This document shows positions 50,592-59,606 of a stretch of 64,000 bases of DNA, in pieces. How positions within the stretch are numbered: the first letter of the stretch is position 1; each line of letters starts with the position of its first letter. Source of the stretch: Candidatus Avimonas merdigallinarum (lineage in GTDB: Bacteria; Bacillota; Clostridia; Oscillospirales; Acutalibacteraceae); contig CAJFGS010000002.1 in assembly GCA_904377855.1 (NCBI GenBank), positions 1 through 64,000 of the forward strand, written 5' to 3'. The notes beneath the pieces were generated by a model, which was given only the letters and a program-made list of their open reading frames with translations, did not search any database and had not been told where the DNA came from. A program made the position numbers and the translations under genes.

Positions 50592-51638
50592 ATGGATACC
50601 GTATATCGAGTGGCAGGCTCTGTGGCCCGTGTGGTCCGCAGCCGATGGTTTGCCGCCTCCGCACTGGCCGTGGTGAGCGCTGTCCTTGTGGTGGTGGTCG
50701 CTTTCAATCTGAACGCGGTCACTGTCGTAGTGGACAACACCAGCCAGGTGGTCCTCACCCTGGATGGCAACCCGCACCGCGCGCTTTCCAGCGCCGGCGT
50801 TACCCTGAACGAGGGGGACGAGGTTCTCGCCGTCAGCGAAAACGACGTCGTCCAGGTAAACCGCGCGTTTGACGTGCAGGTGACGGCGGACGGGATTACC
50901 ACCATCCTCCGCATGACGGGGGGGACGGTGGCGGACGCTCTGGAACGGGCCGAAGTGGTTCTCGGCGAATTTGACAAGGTCAGCCTGACGGCCGACACCG
51001 CGGTCTCCGCGGGGATGGACATTCAGGTGGACCGGGTGGAATATGAGGAATATACCGAAACGGAACCGGTGGCGTATACCTCCACGGTTCAGTACAGCGG
51101 CTCCGTGGCACGCGGGAAAACCCAGGTCAAGCAGGCCGGGCAGGAGGGCGTGAAAACCCTCACGTACCGCAAATGCATCGAAAACGGGGAAGTGGTCGGC
51201 ACCGAGCTGGTGAGCGAGGAAATCACCACCCAGCCGGTGGAGGAGATTATCCTGAAAGGGACCGCGACCCATCTGCCGGTTTCGGAAGTGCCGTATGAAC
51301 TGGAACTGGATTCCAAGGGGCAGCCGGTAAACTATACGGCGGTTTACAGCGGTTCGGCGACGGCCTATACCAACGACCGGGGGCTGGCCGGCAATTACAC
51401 GGCGTCCGGCCGGAAGGCGGGCGTAGGCGTGGTTGCGGTCAATCCGAATATCATTCCGTACGGGACCGAGCTGTATATCGTATCGGCCGACGGATCGTGG
51501 GTTTATGGCTATGCCATCGCCGGGGATACCGGCGGGGCGCTCATGAGCGGCCACTGCATCGTGGATTTGTTCTTCGAGACATGGGAGGAATGCTCCCAAT
51601 TCGGCCGCCGGAACATGAACGTATATGTGATTGGCTGA
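50592..51638 (+). CDS. G5- and 3D-domain cell-wall protein (YabE/Rpf-like)
   Basis: About 348 residues from MDTVYRVAGSVARVV at 50592 with GAAAGGAAGC upstream. One N-terminal membrane anchor (about 20-40), two DUF348 repeats (about 45-150; VTVVVDNTSQVVLTLDGNP is the first), a G5 domain (about 150-230), then the C-terminal 3D domain (about 255-348). The 3D domain shows GDTGGALMSG and IVDLF with its Asp residues. The 3D fold is that of lytic transglycosylases (MltA-like), so it likely trims peptidoglycan outside the membrane, for growth or spore germination. Expressed from a consensus promoter through a long leader. Confidence 0.92.
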   Translation: MDTVYRVAGSVARVVRSRWFAASALAVVSAVLVVVVAFNLNAVTVVVDNTSQVVLTLDGNPHRALSSAGVTLNEGDEVLAVSENDVVQVNRAFDVQVTADGITTILRMTGGTVADALERAEVVLGEFDKVSLTADTAVSAGMDIQVDRVEYEEYTETEPVAYTSTVQYSGSVARGKTQVKQAGQEGVKTLTYRKCIENGEVVGTELVSEEITTQPVEEIILKGTATHLPVSEVPYELELDSKGQPVNYTAVYSGSATAYTNDRGLAGNYTASGRKAGVGVVAVNPNIIPYGTELYIVSADGSWVYGYAIAGDTGGALMSGHCIVDLFFETWEECSQFGRRNMNVYVIG

Positions 51639-51773
51639 GGCATCGGCCGCTTGTCCGCAGGGCTATCAGCCCTGCGGATTTTTGTATGCCGAATGCCCGC
51701 AGAGGCTTGGCAAAAGATTTCCGGCTGCTCCCGTTCGGTTAGGGAGGGATGATGTTAACCGCTTGGAATTGTA

Positions 51774-51802
51774 TTGTAATTTTTGAATTTCTGTGCTATA
51801 CT
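51774..51802 (+). promoter_or_regulatory. Promoter of the DegV gene
   Basis: TTGTAA, 17-bp spacer, TATACT. Confidence 0.65.
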
Positions 51803-51917
51803 TTTTTATTATTCCATCAAAAATTAGCTCAATCAAAAAAGCAGCGCCGCTTGGCCTGGAAAGCCGGCGGCTCCTTCCGACAGAGGACGGAAGAAAATCT
51901 TTCAGGAGGAATGAGCG

Positions 51918-52772
51918 TTGAGCAGCAAGATTATCCTGAGCGCGGACAGCACCTGTGATTTGGGCGACGAACTTCGGCAGCGCTACGCGGTGAACTATTA
52001 TCCGTTTCATGTGATTCTCGATGGGAAAATGTACCAGGATGGGGTGGATCTGGTTCCCGACCAGATTTACGAAGTGTATCGGTCGCGGAAGATCCTGCCG
52101 AAAACGGCGGCGATCAACACGGCGGAATACATCGAATATTTCCGCCAGTGGACGGACGAAGGGTATGAGGTAATCCATTTTACCCTGGGGCACGGCCTTT
52201 CGGCTACGTATAACAACTGCCGCCTGGCCGCGCAGGAGCTCCCCGGCGTTTATGCCATCGACTCCTGCAACCTCTCGACCGGCTCCGGCCTGCTGGTGAT
52301 TGAAGCGGCGGGACGGATTGCCGCCGGGATGCCGGCAGCCCAGATCGCGCAGGAGGTGCAGGCGCTTGCCTCCCATGTCAACGCCAGCTTTGTGATTGAT
52401 ACGCTGGAGTTTTTGTACAAAGGCGGGCGCTGCTCCGCTTTGCAGATGCTGGGGGCGAATATGCTGCAGCTCAAGCCCTGCATTGAGGTGAACAACGCGG
52501 ACGGCACCATGAGCGTGGGGAAAAAATACCGCGGCTCGCTGGATAAGGCGCTGGTGCAGTATGTGCACGATCGGCTGGCCGGGCGGGACGATATCCGGTA
52601 TGAACGGGCGTTTATCACCCATTCCGGCATTTCGCAGGAGCGGATCGATCTGGTGCGGCGGGAGGTGGAAAAGCTGGCGTCTTTTCAGGAACTTTTTGTT
52701 ACCCGCGCCGGCTGCACGATTTCCTCCCACTGCGGGCCGAATACGCTCGGCGTGCTGTTTATGACCAAATAA
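51918..52772 (+). CDS. DegV family fatty-acid-binding protein
   Basis: 284 residues, TTG start with AGGAGG 8 nt upstream. Family marks: ILSADSTCDLGDEL at the N-terminus, YPFHVILDGKMYQDGVD, the HFTLGHGLSATYNN loop, and LEFLYKGGRCSA followed by KPCIEVNNADG. DegV/FakB proteins hold a fatty acid, as FakB does for the FakA kinase; no fakA-like gene is next to it. Single gene. Confidence 0.93.
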   Translation: MSSKIILSADSTCDLGDELRQRYAVNYYPFHVILDGKMYQDGVDLVPDQIYEVYRSRKILPKTAAINTAEYIEYFRQWTDEGYEVIHFTLGHGLSATYNNCRLAAQELPGVYAIDSCNLSTGSGLLVIEAAGRIAAGMPAAQIAQEVQALASHVNASFVIDTLEFLYKGGRCSALQMLGANMLQLKPCIEVNNADGTMSVGKKYRGSLDKALVQYVHDRLAGRDDIRYERAFITHSGISQERIDLVRREVEKLASFQELFVTRAGCTISSHCGPNTLGVLFMTK

Positions 52773-52781
52773 AAAGCGGAC

Positions 52782-52831
52782 AAAAACAAGGATGCGGCAG
52801 CCGTATGACGGCCTTGCGCATCCTTGTTTTT
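52782..52831 (+). terminator. Terminator of the DegV gene
   Basis: A 15-bp perfect outer stem (52782-52796 with 52817-52831) including the A/T runs. Confidence 0.85.
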
Positions 52832-52891
52832 CTGTTGGCGCCTGTATTTTCCGGCGGGTAACGGGAAATGGAGGGAAAAACGACGCTTTTC

Positions 52892-52920
52892 TTGCAATTT
52901 CTATCCGGCTGTGTTATCAT
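52892..52920 (+). promoter_or_regulatory. Promoter of the first LCP gene
   Basis: TTGCAA, 17-bp spacer, TATCAT. The leader is about 215 nt; the rest of the gap from 52832 holds nothing else recognised. Confidence 0.65.
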
Positions 52921-53139
52921 GATACAACGCATAACACATACTATAACAGGCGCCGGCGGCAAGGCCGGACTGCCATAAAGACCGGCCGGCAGGCACGGCC
53001 GCAGGGCCGGGATCAGAAACTGTGATTTTTCTTCCTGCCCCTTCCTGCCCGGCGGCTTCCCGCTCGGCGCGCCTTTTTCCGCTGCCGTGGCACCGGCAGG
53101 CGGAAAAGGCTGATCAAAGAGAAAGGAATGGTATTCATT

Positions 53140-54288
53140 ATGAGCAAACGGCCTCCTGCGCACGCGAAGCCGTCGCCGGCCAAGGGGAAAAATCCGTCTC
53201 CCCAAAAGCCGGGCGGAAGGAAGCCGCGCAGCAAAGCGCTCAAAGGGGGGATCATCTCCCTCGTTTCGCTTATGAGCCTGCTTGGGGTTTTTGTTATCTT
53301 TATCGGTTCGTATTTCAGCGTCATGCTCAACCGCGTGACCTTTGAAGGGGAAATCTCGGACGAATATGTGGACTCCATCGCCCCGGACGACATCGATCCG
53401 GAGGGAAGCTTCAACGAGTCGGATCTTCTCAGCGACTATACGGTCATCGACGACAACGCGACCGAGGTGTCGAAAATCCCGGTGCGGGAGAACACCGAGA
53501 ACGTGTCCAATTACCTGCTCATCGGGGTGGACGGCCGGGGCAGCAGCTATTCGGCCCGTTCGGACACCGCCATCATCCTGACCATTAATAAGGAGAAGAA
53601 AACCATCAAGCTGACCTCCTTAATGCGGGATATCATGGTGACAATCCCCGGCCGGGACAAGGACGGGGACGGCAAGGACGATTACGGCAAGTTCAACTGG
53701 GCCTATGCCTTCGGCGGCTTTGATCTGATGGAAAAGACCATCGAGCAGAATTTCCGGCTGAAGATCGACAAGTATATCGCGGTGAATTTTTCGGCGTTTG
53801 AAAAGGCGGTGGACGCCCTGAACGGCGTGGACATCGCGCTGACCGACGCGGAGCTCGCCGAGGTGACCCGTACCTCCAGCCGCCCGTCTTCGACATCCAC
53901 CGCGGGAGTTTACCACCTCAGCGGCGCGCAGGCCCTGGCGTATTCCCGGATAAGGAACCTGGACAGCGATTTCGGCCGGAACGACCGCCAGCGCAAGATG
54001 ATCCAGGCGCTGTTCACCCAGGCAAAGTCCATGAACATCGCCCAGCTGCTCGCCCTGCTTGACAGCGTGCTGCCCGAGGTGCGCACCAATATGACGCCCA
54101 ATGAGTTGACCGGGTTTGCGCTTAACTCCATGACCTATTTCTCCTACGATATGCACGAGACGTATTATCTCCCGCAGTCGGGGACGTACACCTCGAAAGT
54201 GGATCCGAGCATCGGCTGGGTTATGCTGTTTAACGATCCGGTGCAGGCGATCACCGATCTGCACAAGTTTATTTACAGCGTGGAATAG
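53140..54288 (+). CDS. LytR-CpsA-Psr (LCP) wall-polymer ligase 1
   Basis: About 382 residues from MSKRPPAHAKPSP at 53140; an ATG four codons earlier is too near GAAAGGA. A basic tail and one membrane anchor (about 35-60) precede the extracellular LCP domain: LIGVDGRGSSYSARSDTAIIL, SLMRDIMVTIPG, then ALAYSRIRNLDSDFGRNDRQR with the conserved Arg/Asp residues. LCP enzymes attach teichoic acid or capsule chains to peptidoglycan from lipid-linked donors. A similar LCP gene follows 1.8 kb later with a sigma/anti-sigma-like pair in between. Confidence 0.93.
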   Translation: MSKRPPAHAKPSPAKGKNPSPQKPGGRKPRSKALKGGIISLVSLMSLLGVFVIFIGSYFSVMLNRVTFEGEISDEYVDSIAPDDIDPEGSFNESDLLSDYTVIDDNATEVSKIPVRENTENVSNYLLIGVDGRGSSYSARSDTAIILTINKEKKTIKLTSLMRDIMVTIPGRDKDGDGKDDYGKFNWAYAFGGFDLMEKTIEQNFRLKIDKYIAVNFSAFEKAVDALNGVDIALTDAELAEVTRTSSRPSSTSTAGVYHLSGAQALAYSRIRNLDSDFGRNDRQRKMIQALFTQAKSMNIAQLLALLDSVLPEVRTNMTPNELTGFALNSMTYFSYDMHETYYLPQSGTYTSKVDPSIGWVMLFNDPVQAITDLHKFIYSVE

Positions 54289-54315
54289 CCTCCGGTTTGC
54301 GCAAGGACAGGCAGG

Positions 54316-54366
54316 AAAAGCGCCCTCGGCGCGGGTTTTTGCCCGCGGCCCGGCGGGGCGCTTTTT
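54316..54366 (+). terminator. Terminator of the first LCP gene
   Basis: A branched hairpin: outer stem around 54316-54326 with 54356-54366, inner 8-bp stem 54330-54347, then TTTTTC. Confidence 0.65.
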
Positions 54367-54466
54367 CTCTGCTTTCCCCGGGAGGGCTCAAGCGAAAAAT
54401 ATTTTCAAAACCGCCAACATTTTCCTCGTTTGATGCATCTTACTTAACAGAAAGGGTTTGCATGCT

Positions 54467-55072
54467 ATGGCTGACTGGGGGGACAAGCAGATAGGGAACA
54501 ACCGGCTTGCCCCCCGCGGCGACGGCCTTGGGAGCGGGCGGGAAGGCGGCCGGGAAGAGGCGGACAGGCTCCTTGCCCGCGTCGCGCAGGGGGATTCCGA
54601 CGCGCTGGAGGCCCTGTACCGCCAGCTGCGCGTCCCGGCGTACGGCCTGGCGCTTGCCGTTTTGGAGGAGCGGACCGAGGCGGAAGATGTGGTGCAGGAA
54701 ACCTTTTTGCGGGTCTGGCAGGCGGCGGGCCAGCACCGTCCGGGGGCGGACGGGCGGGCCTGGGTGCTGGCCATCGCCCGGAACCTGGCGAGGGAGCGGC
54801 TGCGCAAGCGGAAGGACGCCTTCTCCTTTGACGAAGTGACCGAGCCGCTTTTGCCGGATCCTTCGCTGCGGGTGAACGACCGCCTCTGCCTCCGGCAGGC
54901 GTTCGCCGTATTGGACGAAACGGAGCGGCAGATCGTCATGCTGTACGCGGTGGGCGGCTATTCCCACAAGGAGATTGCCGCGGCGCTGGGGAAGCCGTAT
55001 GCGACGGTCCGCTGGAAATTCCGCCGCGCAATGGGAAAGCTAAAGGAAGCGCTGCCGGACGACAAGGGATAA
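54467..55072 (+). CDS. ECF-type RNA polymerase sigma factor
   Basis: About 201 residues from MADWGDKQIGNN at 54467, where AAAGGG is 10 nt upstream; an in-frame TTG lies three codons before. A poorly conserved Gly/Arg-rich start (1-35) precedes sigma region 2 (DALEALYRQLRVPAYGLAL, then EDVVQETFLRVW) and region 4 (LRQAFAVLDETERQIVMLY, then YSHKEIAAALGKPYATVRW). Region 3 is missing, as in ECF sigma factors. The next gene has the layout of an anti-sigma factor. The surrounding LCP genes suggest a link to envelope stress. Confidence 0.9.
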   Translation: MADWGDKQIGNNRLAPRGDGLGSGREGGREEADRLLARVAQGDSDALEALYRQLRVPAYGLALAVLEERTEAEDVVQETFLRVWQAAGQHRPGADGRAWVLAIARNLARERLRKRKDAFSFDEVTEPLLPDPSLRVNDRLCLRQAFAVLDETERQIVMLYAVGGYSHKEIAAALGKPYATVRWKFRRAMGKLKEALPDDKG

Positions 55073-55126
55073 GCGGCGTTTCCGGGGCGGAAGCTGCCGC
55101 CGGAAGGCGGGAAGGAGGGGGAACCG

Positions 55127-56011
55127 GTGAAAAAGGGAAGCGGCGGGAAGGAGCCGGAACACAAAGCGTTCCTTCTCCGCCTGCGGAAAGAAATGGAAGA
55201 CAGCACGCCGGAAAGCTGGGACAAAATCCGCCGCCGGCTGGGGCGGCAGCCCCCGGCAGCCGCGCGGGCGCCCCGGAGATTCCGGACGGTTGCGGCAGCG
55301 GCAGCCTGCCTGGCGCTCTGCGCCGCCGTCGCGATGGGGACGCCGGCCCTTTGGCACTCCCTGCAGGGCCGCCTTGCCGCGGCTTCCGGGGGCACGGAGA
55401 GCGGCCGGTATCTTTTTACCGTGTTTTCCCCCGCCGCGGACAGCGGCCTGGCGGGGGATGCGGCGGCCTCGCCGGGGGAGCCGAAGATTATGCTTTCGTC
55501 GGACGGATATAACCAGCTGGGGGCCATCGGCCAGCCCTGGGAGACCGACGGGGGAAGCGAATACCGGCTGGACGTGGAACTCAATTTTGCTTTTTGGGGG
55601 AAAGAATTGGAATCGGTCGCCTATACCTGCAGCGGGTCGGACGGGACCCTCCTCCTTCGCCATTCGACAGAAGGGGAGACGGCGGCTGCCGCCCGGCTTC
55701 TGCGGGAGGAGGACGCGCAGGGGGAATGGTCGGAGATGGAAATGGACATCTGCGAACTCACCGCCCAGGAACAGACGGATCCGGCCCTTTCCCTCTGGCT
55801 GCGGCTGAGGGTGGACGCCGCCCCCTATGAGGGGATGGACGCCCTGGAGGCGCTCAGCGGCGTATACGACGCGTTCCGGGAGGAGATCTGCCGGACGCGG
55901 CTGACGGCGTTCCTGGAGTACGGGGACGGCGAAAGGGAGGCCGTGGCTCTGCAGCTGGGGCTGGCGCAGGAGAACGACCACGCGGTTACCGTTACCCTGC
56001 TGGCCGGCTGA
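55127..56011 (+). CDS. Membrane-anchored protein, probable anti-sigma factor
   Basis: 294 residues, GTG start with GAAGGAGGGGG upstream, 54 bp after the sigma gene. Residues 1-50 are a cytoplasmic charged helical segment (FLLRLRKEMEDSTPESWDKIRRRL), then one transmembrane helix (about 62-82), then a 210-residue outside domain without recognised family. This topology and position are typical of ECF anti-sigma factors, though the zinc HxxxCxxC motif is absent. Function is inferred from context. Confidence 0.75.
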   Translation: MKKGSGGKEPEHKAFLLRLRKEMEDSTPESWDKIRRRLGRQPPAAARAPRRFRTVAAAAACLALCAAVAMGTPALWHSLQGRLAAASGGTESGRYLFTVFSPAADSGLAGDAAASPGEPKIMLSSDGYNQLGAIGQPWETDGGSEYRLDVELNFAFWGKELESVAYTCSGSDGTLLLRHSTEGETAAAARLLREEDAQGEWSEMEMDICELTAQEQTDPALSLWLRLRVDAAPYEGMDALEALSGVYDAFREEICRTRLTAFLEYGDGEREAVALQLGLAQENDHAVTVTLLAG

Positions 56012-56080
56012 GGACGGTGACCGGACAAGCCCGCCTGCGGGGCGTGCAATTACGATATTTATGGGAGAGGATGAGCCATC

Positions 56081-57160
56081 TTGTCAAAGAAAACCGGCAG
56101 CCATGCGAAGCCGCGGCAGCGCAGCAAAGGGAAAAAGGCGGTTTTGATTGCGATTGTCGCCCTGCTCAGCGTGCTGGCGCTGCTGCTGATCGCGGGGGGC
56201 GTTTATGTGAAGGTAATGCTGGGGCGGATCGGGAGGATTGACCCCAGCCAGGGAAGCTATGTGACTTCCATCGAGCCGGATCCGCTGGATCCGGAGTTCA
56301 GCGGGGAAATCATCGACGACCCGGTGGAGATCAACGACGCGGTGGATTCGGTAAACGCCATCGAAGTCCAGGGGAATACCAAGGTGATCTCCAACATCCT
56401 GCTGGTCGGGGTGGAAACCGACGAGGGGAACCGCAACGACGTGCAGAATTACGACGGGCGCAGCGACTCCATGATTATCCTCTCGATCGACAAATACCAT
56501 AAGACAATCAAGATGGTCTCCCTCCTGCGGGACAGCTACGTGGCAATCCCCGGGCATGGTTACGGGAAGCTCAATTCGGCCTTCCGGTACGGCGGCTTTG
56601 ACCTGCTGAGCCAGACCATCGAGCAGAATTTCCGGATAAAGATCGACCAGTTCGTCGCGGTCAACTTCAAGGCGTTCACCATCGCGGTGGAAGCCATGGG
56701 CGGGGTGGACATTGTCCTGACCGACGCGGAAATCGAGCAGTTCCGGAAGAACAATCACGAAGTACCGGTCAAAACCAACGCGGAAGGGCTCTGCCATCTG
56801 AACGCGGAGCAGACGCTCTATTATTCCCGCATCCGGGCAATCGGGGACGACTGGGGCCGCACCACCCGCCAGCGCACGGTGCTCAAGGCGCTGATGCAGA
56901 AGGCGAAGGGCGCGGGGATCGGCACCCTGAACAACCTGGTTTATGAGGTGCTGCCCTATATCAGCACCAATATGTCGGACGGCGAAATCCTGGGCTATGT
57001 CGCCAACGTCCCGGCCTACCTGTCTTATGAGGTCAGCGAGAAAATGATCCCCGACCGCAGCGAATGCAAGGAAGTGCGTGTCACCGGCGTGGGGACCTGC
57101 GTGGGGATGACGGATCCGACCGCCTCGGTGCTGGCGCTGCACCACTTTATCTACGGCTGA
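56081..57160 (+). CDS. LytR-CpsA-Psr (LCP) wall-polymer ligase 2
   Basis: 359 residues, TTG start with GGAGAGG 10 nt upstream. Same design as the first copy: basic tail with SHAKPRQRSKGKK, anchor (about 22-45), then the LCP domain with LVGVETDEGNRNDVQNYDGR, SLLRDSYVAIPGHGYGKLN and YYSRIRAIGDDWGRTTRQR. The conserved catalytic arginines are present. Lies 70 bp after the anti-sigma-like gene and could be read from the same transcript. The two LCP copies are diverged paralogues that probably use different polymers or growth phases. Confidence 0.93.
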   Translation: MSKKTGSHAKPRQRSKGKKAVLIAIVALLSVLALLLIAGGVYVKVMLGRIGRIDPSQGSYVTSIEPDPLDPEFSGEIIDDPVEINDAVDSVNAIEVQGNTKVISNILLVGVETDEGNRNDVQNYDGRSDSMIILSIDKYHKTIKMVSLLRDSYVAIPGHGYGKLNSAFRYGGFDLLSQTIEQNFRIKIDQFVAVNFKAFTIAVEAMGGVDIVLTDAEIEQFRKNNHEVPVKTNAEGLCHLNAEQTLYYSRIRAIGDDWGRTTRQRTVLKALMQKAKGAGIGTLNNLVYEVLPYISTNMSDGEILGYVANVPAYLSYEVSEKMIPDRSECKEVRVTGVGTCVGMTDPTASVLALHHFIYG

Positions 57161-57198
57161 TTGGCCGGCGGCCGGCTGGACGGCAGGCTGCCGCTTTG

Positions 57199-57235
57199 CA
57201 GGAAAGGGACGCCCCTCCGGGGCGTCCCTTTCCTG
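57199..57235 (+). terminator. Terminator of the second LCP gene
   Basis: A 17-bp perfect stem around TCC. The rest of the 367-bp gap contains only the promoter below. Confidence 0.8.
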
Positions 57236-57392
57236 TGCCATCCCTCTCCCTTCTCTCACAGGAAAAGGGATACCCAAGGGCGATTTCGCTTTGTTTTCAA
57301 CTGATTGTTATAATTTCCCGTTTTTTCGGCATGGTTCCCCGCCGCCGATTCCGCGCGGGACGCGCTTTCCTCCCCTTTTTACATTTTAGCAG

Positions 57393-57421
57393 TGGACAAA
57401 ACGGGGGGAATCCTGTATAAT
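57393..57421 (+). promoter_or_regulatory. Promoter of the PrsA-like gene
   Basis: TGGACA, 17-bp spacer, TATAAT. Confidence 0.8.
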
Positions 57422-57527
57422 AAAAAACTGTATTATCGCCGGACAGGTTCCGGCATCCTGTAAAAGCGCAGGAGGCATACACCGAAAGCCTGCATGGGGA
57501 ATACCACCACAGAGAGGAAGTCATAGT

Positions 57528-58787
57528 ATGCATTTGTCCAAACGCATTAAACAAGCGGCGTGCGCTGCGCTGGCCTCGGCCGTGCTGCTGAGCGGCTGCT
57601 CCACCCCCGCGGTGGCGGCCACGGTGGACGGCAAGGAGTACAGCACCGGCGTATACCTTGCATACCTGTACATGATTTATCAGGAAACCTTCACCAACTA
57701 TAACCTGTATATGTACCAGTATTACGGCATGGATCCCTGGTCGCAGACCCTCTCCTACGGGGAAGGCGACGACGCGAAGGATATGTCGGTGGAGGATTAT
57801 ATCGTCCAGGTGACCAAGGATACCATCATCCGGCAGAAAGCGCTGGAGAATAAGCTTGCGGAATACGGACTGGAGCCGGATCCGGAAGAAGCAGCCGAAA
57901 TCGAGAAGCAGATCGCCCAGGTAAAGAACGACGATATCATCAAGCTGGGCTTCAATAAGGAAAGCTACGGCGAGATGCTGCGGGCATATTCGCTCAATGA
58001 GCGCGCCCTGTTCTACGGCCTGTACGACAAAGGCGGCGAGCGGGCTATGAGCGAAGAGAGCATCCGCGAGTATTTTGAAGAGAACTATCTCAGCTATAAG
58101 ATCATCGAAATCAGCCTTACCGACTCCAACGGGGCGGATCTCGGCGACGAGAAGGTAGAGGAAATCCGGGAGCAGCTGGAAGGCTACCTGGAAATGTACA
58201 ACGAAACCGGCGACTTCGACAAGGTGATCGAGCAGTACGAGAAGGATCAGGAAGAAGAAAGCAGTTCCACCACCACGACCGGCGGGGGGACTACGGGGAC
58301 CGGATCTTCCGAAACCACGACCACGGGGGCGGATTCGACGACGACCACGGAAGCCCCGGATTCCACCACGACGGACGATACAACCACCACGACCGCTCCG
58401 GAGGACGAGGGATCGGACGAAGAGGAAGAGGAAACCGATCCCAATCTGCATAATATTGACGCCAACACCTACGGGGACGAGAACTTCACCGACGCCGTGA
58501 AATCGGTGCCGGTCGGCGAAGCGAAAATCGTCGAGTACAAAAAGGGCGAGGCCACCAACACCATGTCGCTCATCCTGCGGCTGGATCCGGAGGAAGTGAA
58601 CGAGGACAACGAGGACGGCGAAACCTATTTCGAGCAGAACCGCGAGAACATTATCTACGGCGCGAAGTACGAGGACTTCGACAAGGAAATTACCGAGTAC
58701 GCCGCGACCCTGGATGTGAAGTTCGACGAGGGCGTGGTGCGGACATGCAACCCGAGGCAGCTGGAAGAGGACGCCAGCAGGGAATAA
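57528..58787 (+). CDS. PrsA/SurA-like lipoprotein with a Thr-rich central linker
   Basis: A 419-residue precursor with lipobox LLSGC (Cys24). The N-terminal part is helical like the chaperone domain of PrsA/SurA foldases (VDGKEYSTGVYLAYLYMIYQ; YIVQVTKDTIIRQKALENKL; MSEESIREYFEENY). Where a parvulin isomerase domain would be expected there is a low-complexity linker (about 244-304) of Ser/Thr/Gly and acidic residues, followed by a beta-rich end. The isomerase motifs were not seen. It is likely a wall-side folding chaperone rather than an isomerase. The linker could be O-glycosylated. Confidence 0.8.
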   Translation: MHLSKRIKQAACAALASAVLLSGCSTPAVAATVDGKEYSTGVYLAYLYMIYQETFTNYNLYMYQYYGMDPWSQTLSYGEGDDAKDMSVEDYIVQVTKDTIIRQKALENKLAEYGLEPDPEEAAEIEKQIAQVKNDDIIKLGFNKESYGEMLRAYSLNERALFYGLYDKGGERAMSEESIREYFEENYLSYKIIEISLTDSNGADLGDEKVEEIREQLEGYLEMYNETGDFDKVIEQYEKDQEEESSSTTTTGGGTTGTGSSETTTTGADSTTTTEAPDSTTTDDTTTTTAPEDEGSDEEEEETDPNLHNIDANTYGDENFTDAVKSVPVGEAKIVEYKKGEATNTMSLILRLDPEEVNEDNEDGETYFEQNRENIIYGAKYEDFDKEITEYAATLDVKFDEGVVRTCNPRQLEEDASRE

Positions 58788-58806
58788 TCCGGCAAAGAAG
58801 GCAAAC

Positions 58807-58841
58807 AAAAAAGCAGCGGGCCAGCGGCCCGCTGCTTTTTT
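58807..58841 (+). terminator. Terminator of the PrsA-like gene
   Basis: A 16-bp perfect stem including A6/T6 flanks, loop AGC. Confidence 0.9.
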
Positions 58842-58927
58842 CGAATATCCATTCAAGGACGCCCGCAGAAACTTTAGAAGGGTGGACAGGCGGTTTTATC
58901 CCCCAATCCGCCGCCCAGGGCGGCGGA

Positions 58928-59296
58928 TTATGCCCTGCGGCGGACATGCTCCTTAATCGCTTCAAAGCTTTCCGCGCTAATGACGTGCTCGATCCGGCAC
59001 GCGTCCTCCACCGCGACCTCAGGGGTTACCCCCAGCGCGGCCAGCCAGTCCGAAAGGAGGGTGTGCCGCTCGTACATTTTTTCCGCGATCTCCCGTCCCG
59101 GCGGAAGGAGGGTGATAAACCCTTCCGCGGACATCTCAATATAGCCGTTTTCCCGCAGGTTCTTCATGGCGACGCTGACGCTCGGCTTGGAATACCCCAA
59201 CTCGTTGGCAATATCAATCGAACGGACCACGCCCTTATTTTTCTGCAGGATCAGGATGGTTTCCAGGTAATTTTCCGCCGATTCTTGAATTTTCAC
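58928..59296 (-). CDS. DtxR-family iron-dependent repressor
   Basis: About 122 residues from GTG 59296, preceded by AAGGCGGAGG; the longer start at 59320 has no ribosome site. Winged helix VRSIDIANELGYSKPSVSVAMKNL at about 24-47. The dimer/metal domain includes His78 (MYERHTLL) and Cys100-Glu103-His104 (ACRIEH), the pattern of the iron-sensing DtxR site; MntR has Glu instead of this Cys. There is no SH3 domain, so it is a short form. It is divergent from the feo operon, where three 16-bp palindromes fit a protein of this family. Confidence 0.9.
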   Translation of the reverse strand: MKIQESAENYLETILILQKNKGVVRSIDIANELGYSKPSVSVAMKNLRENGYIEMSAEGFITLLPPGREIAEKMYERHTLLSDWLAALGVTPEVAVEDACRIEHVISAESFEAIKEHVRRRA

Positions 59297-59502
59297 AGCG
59301 CCTCCGCCTTCCTTTCCCATGGTTATACGGCATCAGGGATAAGCATAGTATAACACATTCCTCCCCCGTTTAAAAGGGTCTCGGCATCATATAGGGCGGC
59401 ATTTTCCGCGCAGCACCCTGCCCGCCGTTATTTGCCGGCGCCGGGGGAAATGCTCCCGCCGGGGATCGGCGGAAGGAAGTCGAGAAAAATCCAAAGAGAT
59501 GG

Positions 59503-59531
59503 TTGACAAAACGGTTAGCCGGTGCTAACAT
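59503..59531 (+). promoter_or_regulatory. Promoter of the feo operon
   Basis: TTGACA, 17-bp spacer, TAACAT. The first operator fills most of the spacer and overlaps the -10. Confidence 0.85.
59514..59529 (+). promoter_or_regulatory. DtxR-type operator 1
   Basis: GTTAGCCGGTGCTAAC: GTTAGC-N4-GCTAAC palindrome between -35 and -10. Confidence 0.85.
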
Positions 59532-59539
59532 ATATGGTG

Positions 59540-59555
59540 GTTAGAAAAAGCTAAC
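59540..59555 (+). promoter_or_regulatory. DtxR-type operator 2
   Basis: GTTAGAAAAAGCTAAC, centred 26 bp downstream of operator 1, just after the -10. Confidence 0.8.
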
Positions 59556-59606
59556 TGCCGGTGCGAACGGCGGTCGGCATCCTATCAAAAAGTGAGGGGT
59601 GAAACA

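Larger units (their letters stand above)
59297..59606. other. 310-bp divergent spacer between the DtxR-type gene and feoA
   Basis: It contains the feo promoter and two operators at the right end. On the minus strand TATACT near 59347-59352 may be the -10 of the repressor gene. No operator copy was seen near that gene, so autoregulation is not obvious. Confidence 0.5.
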
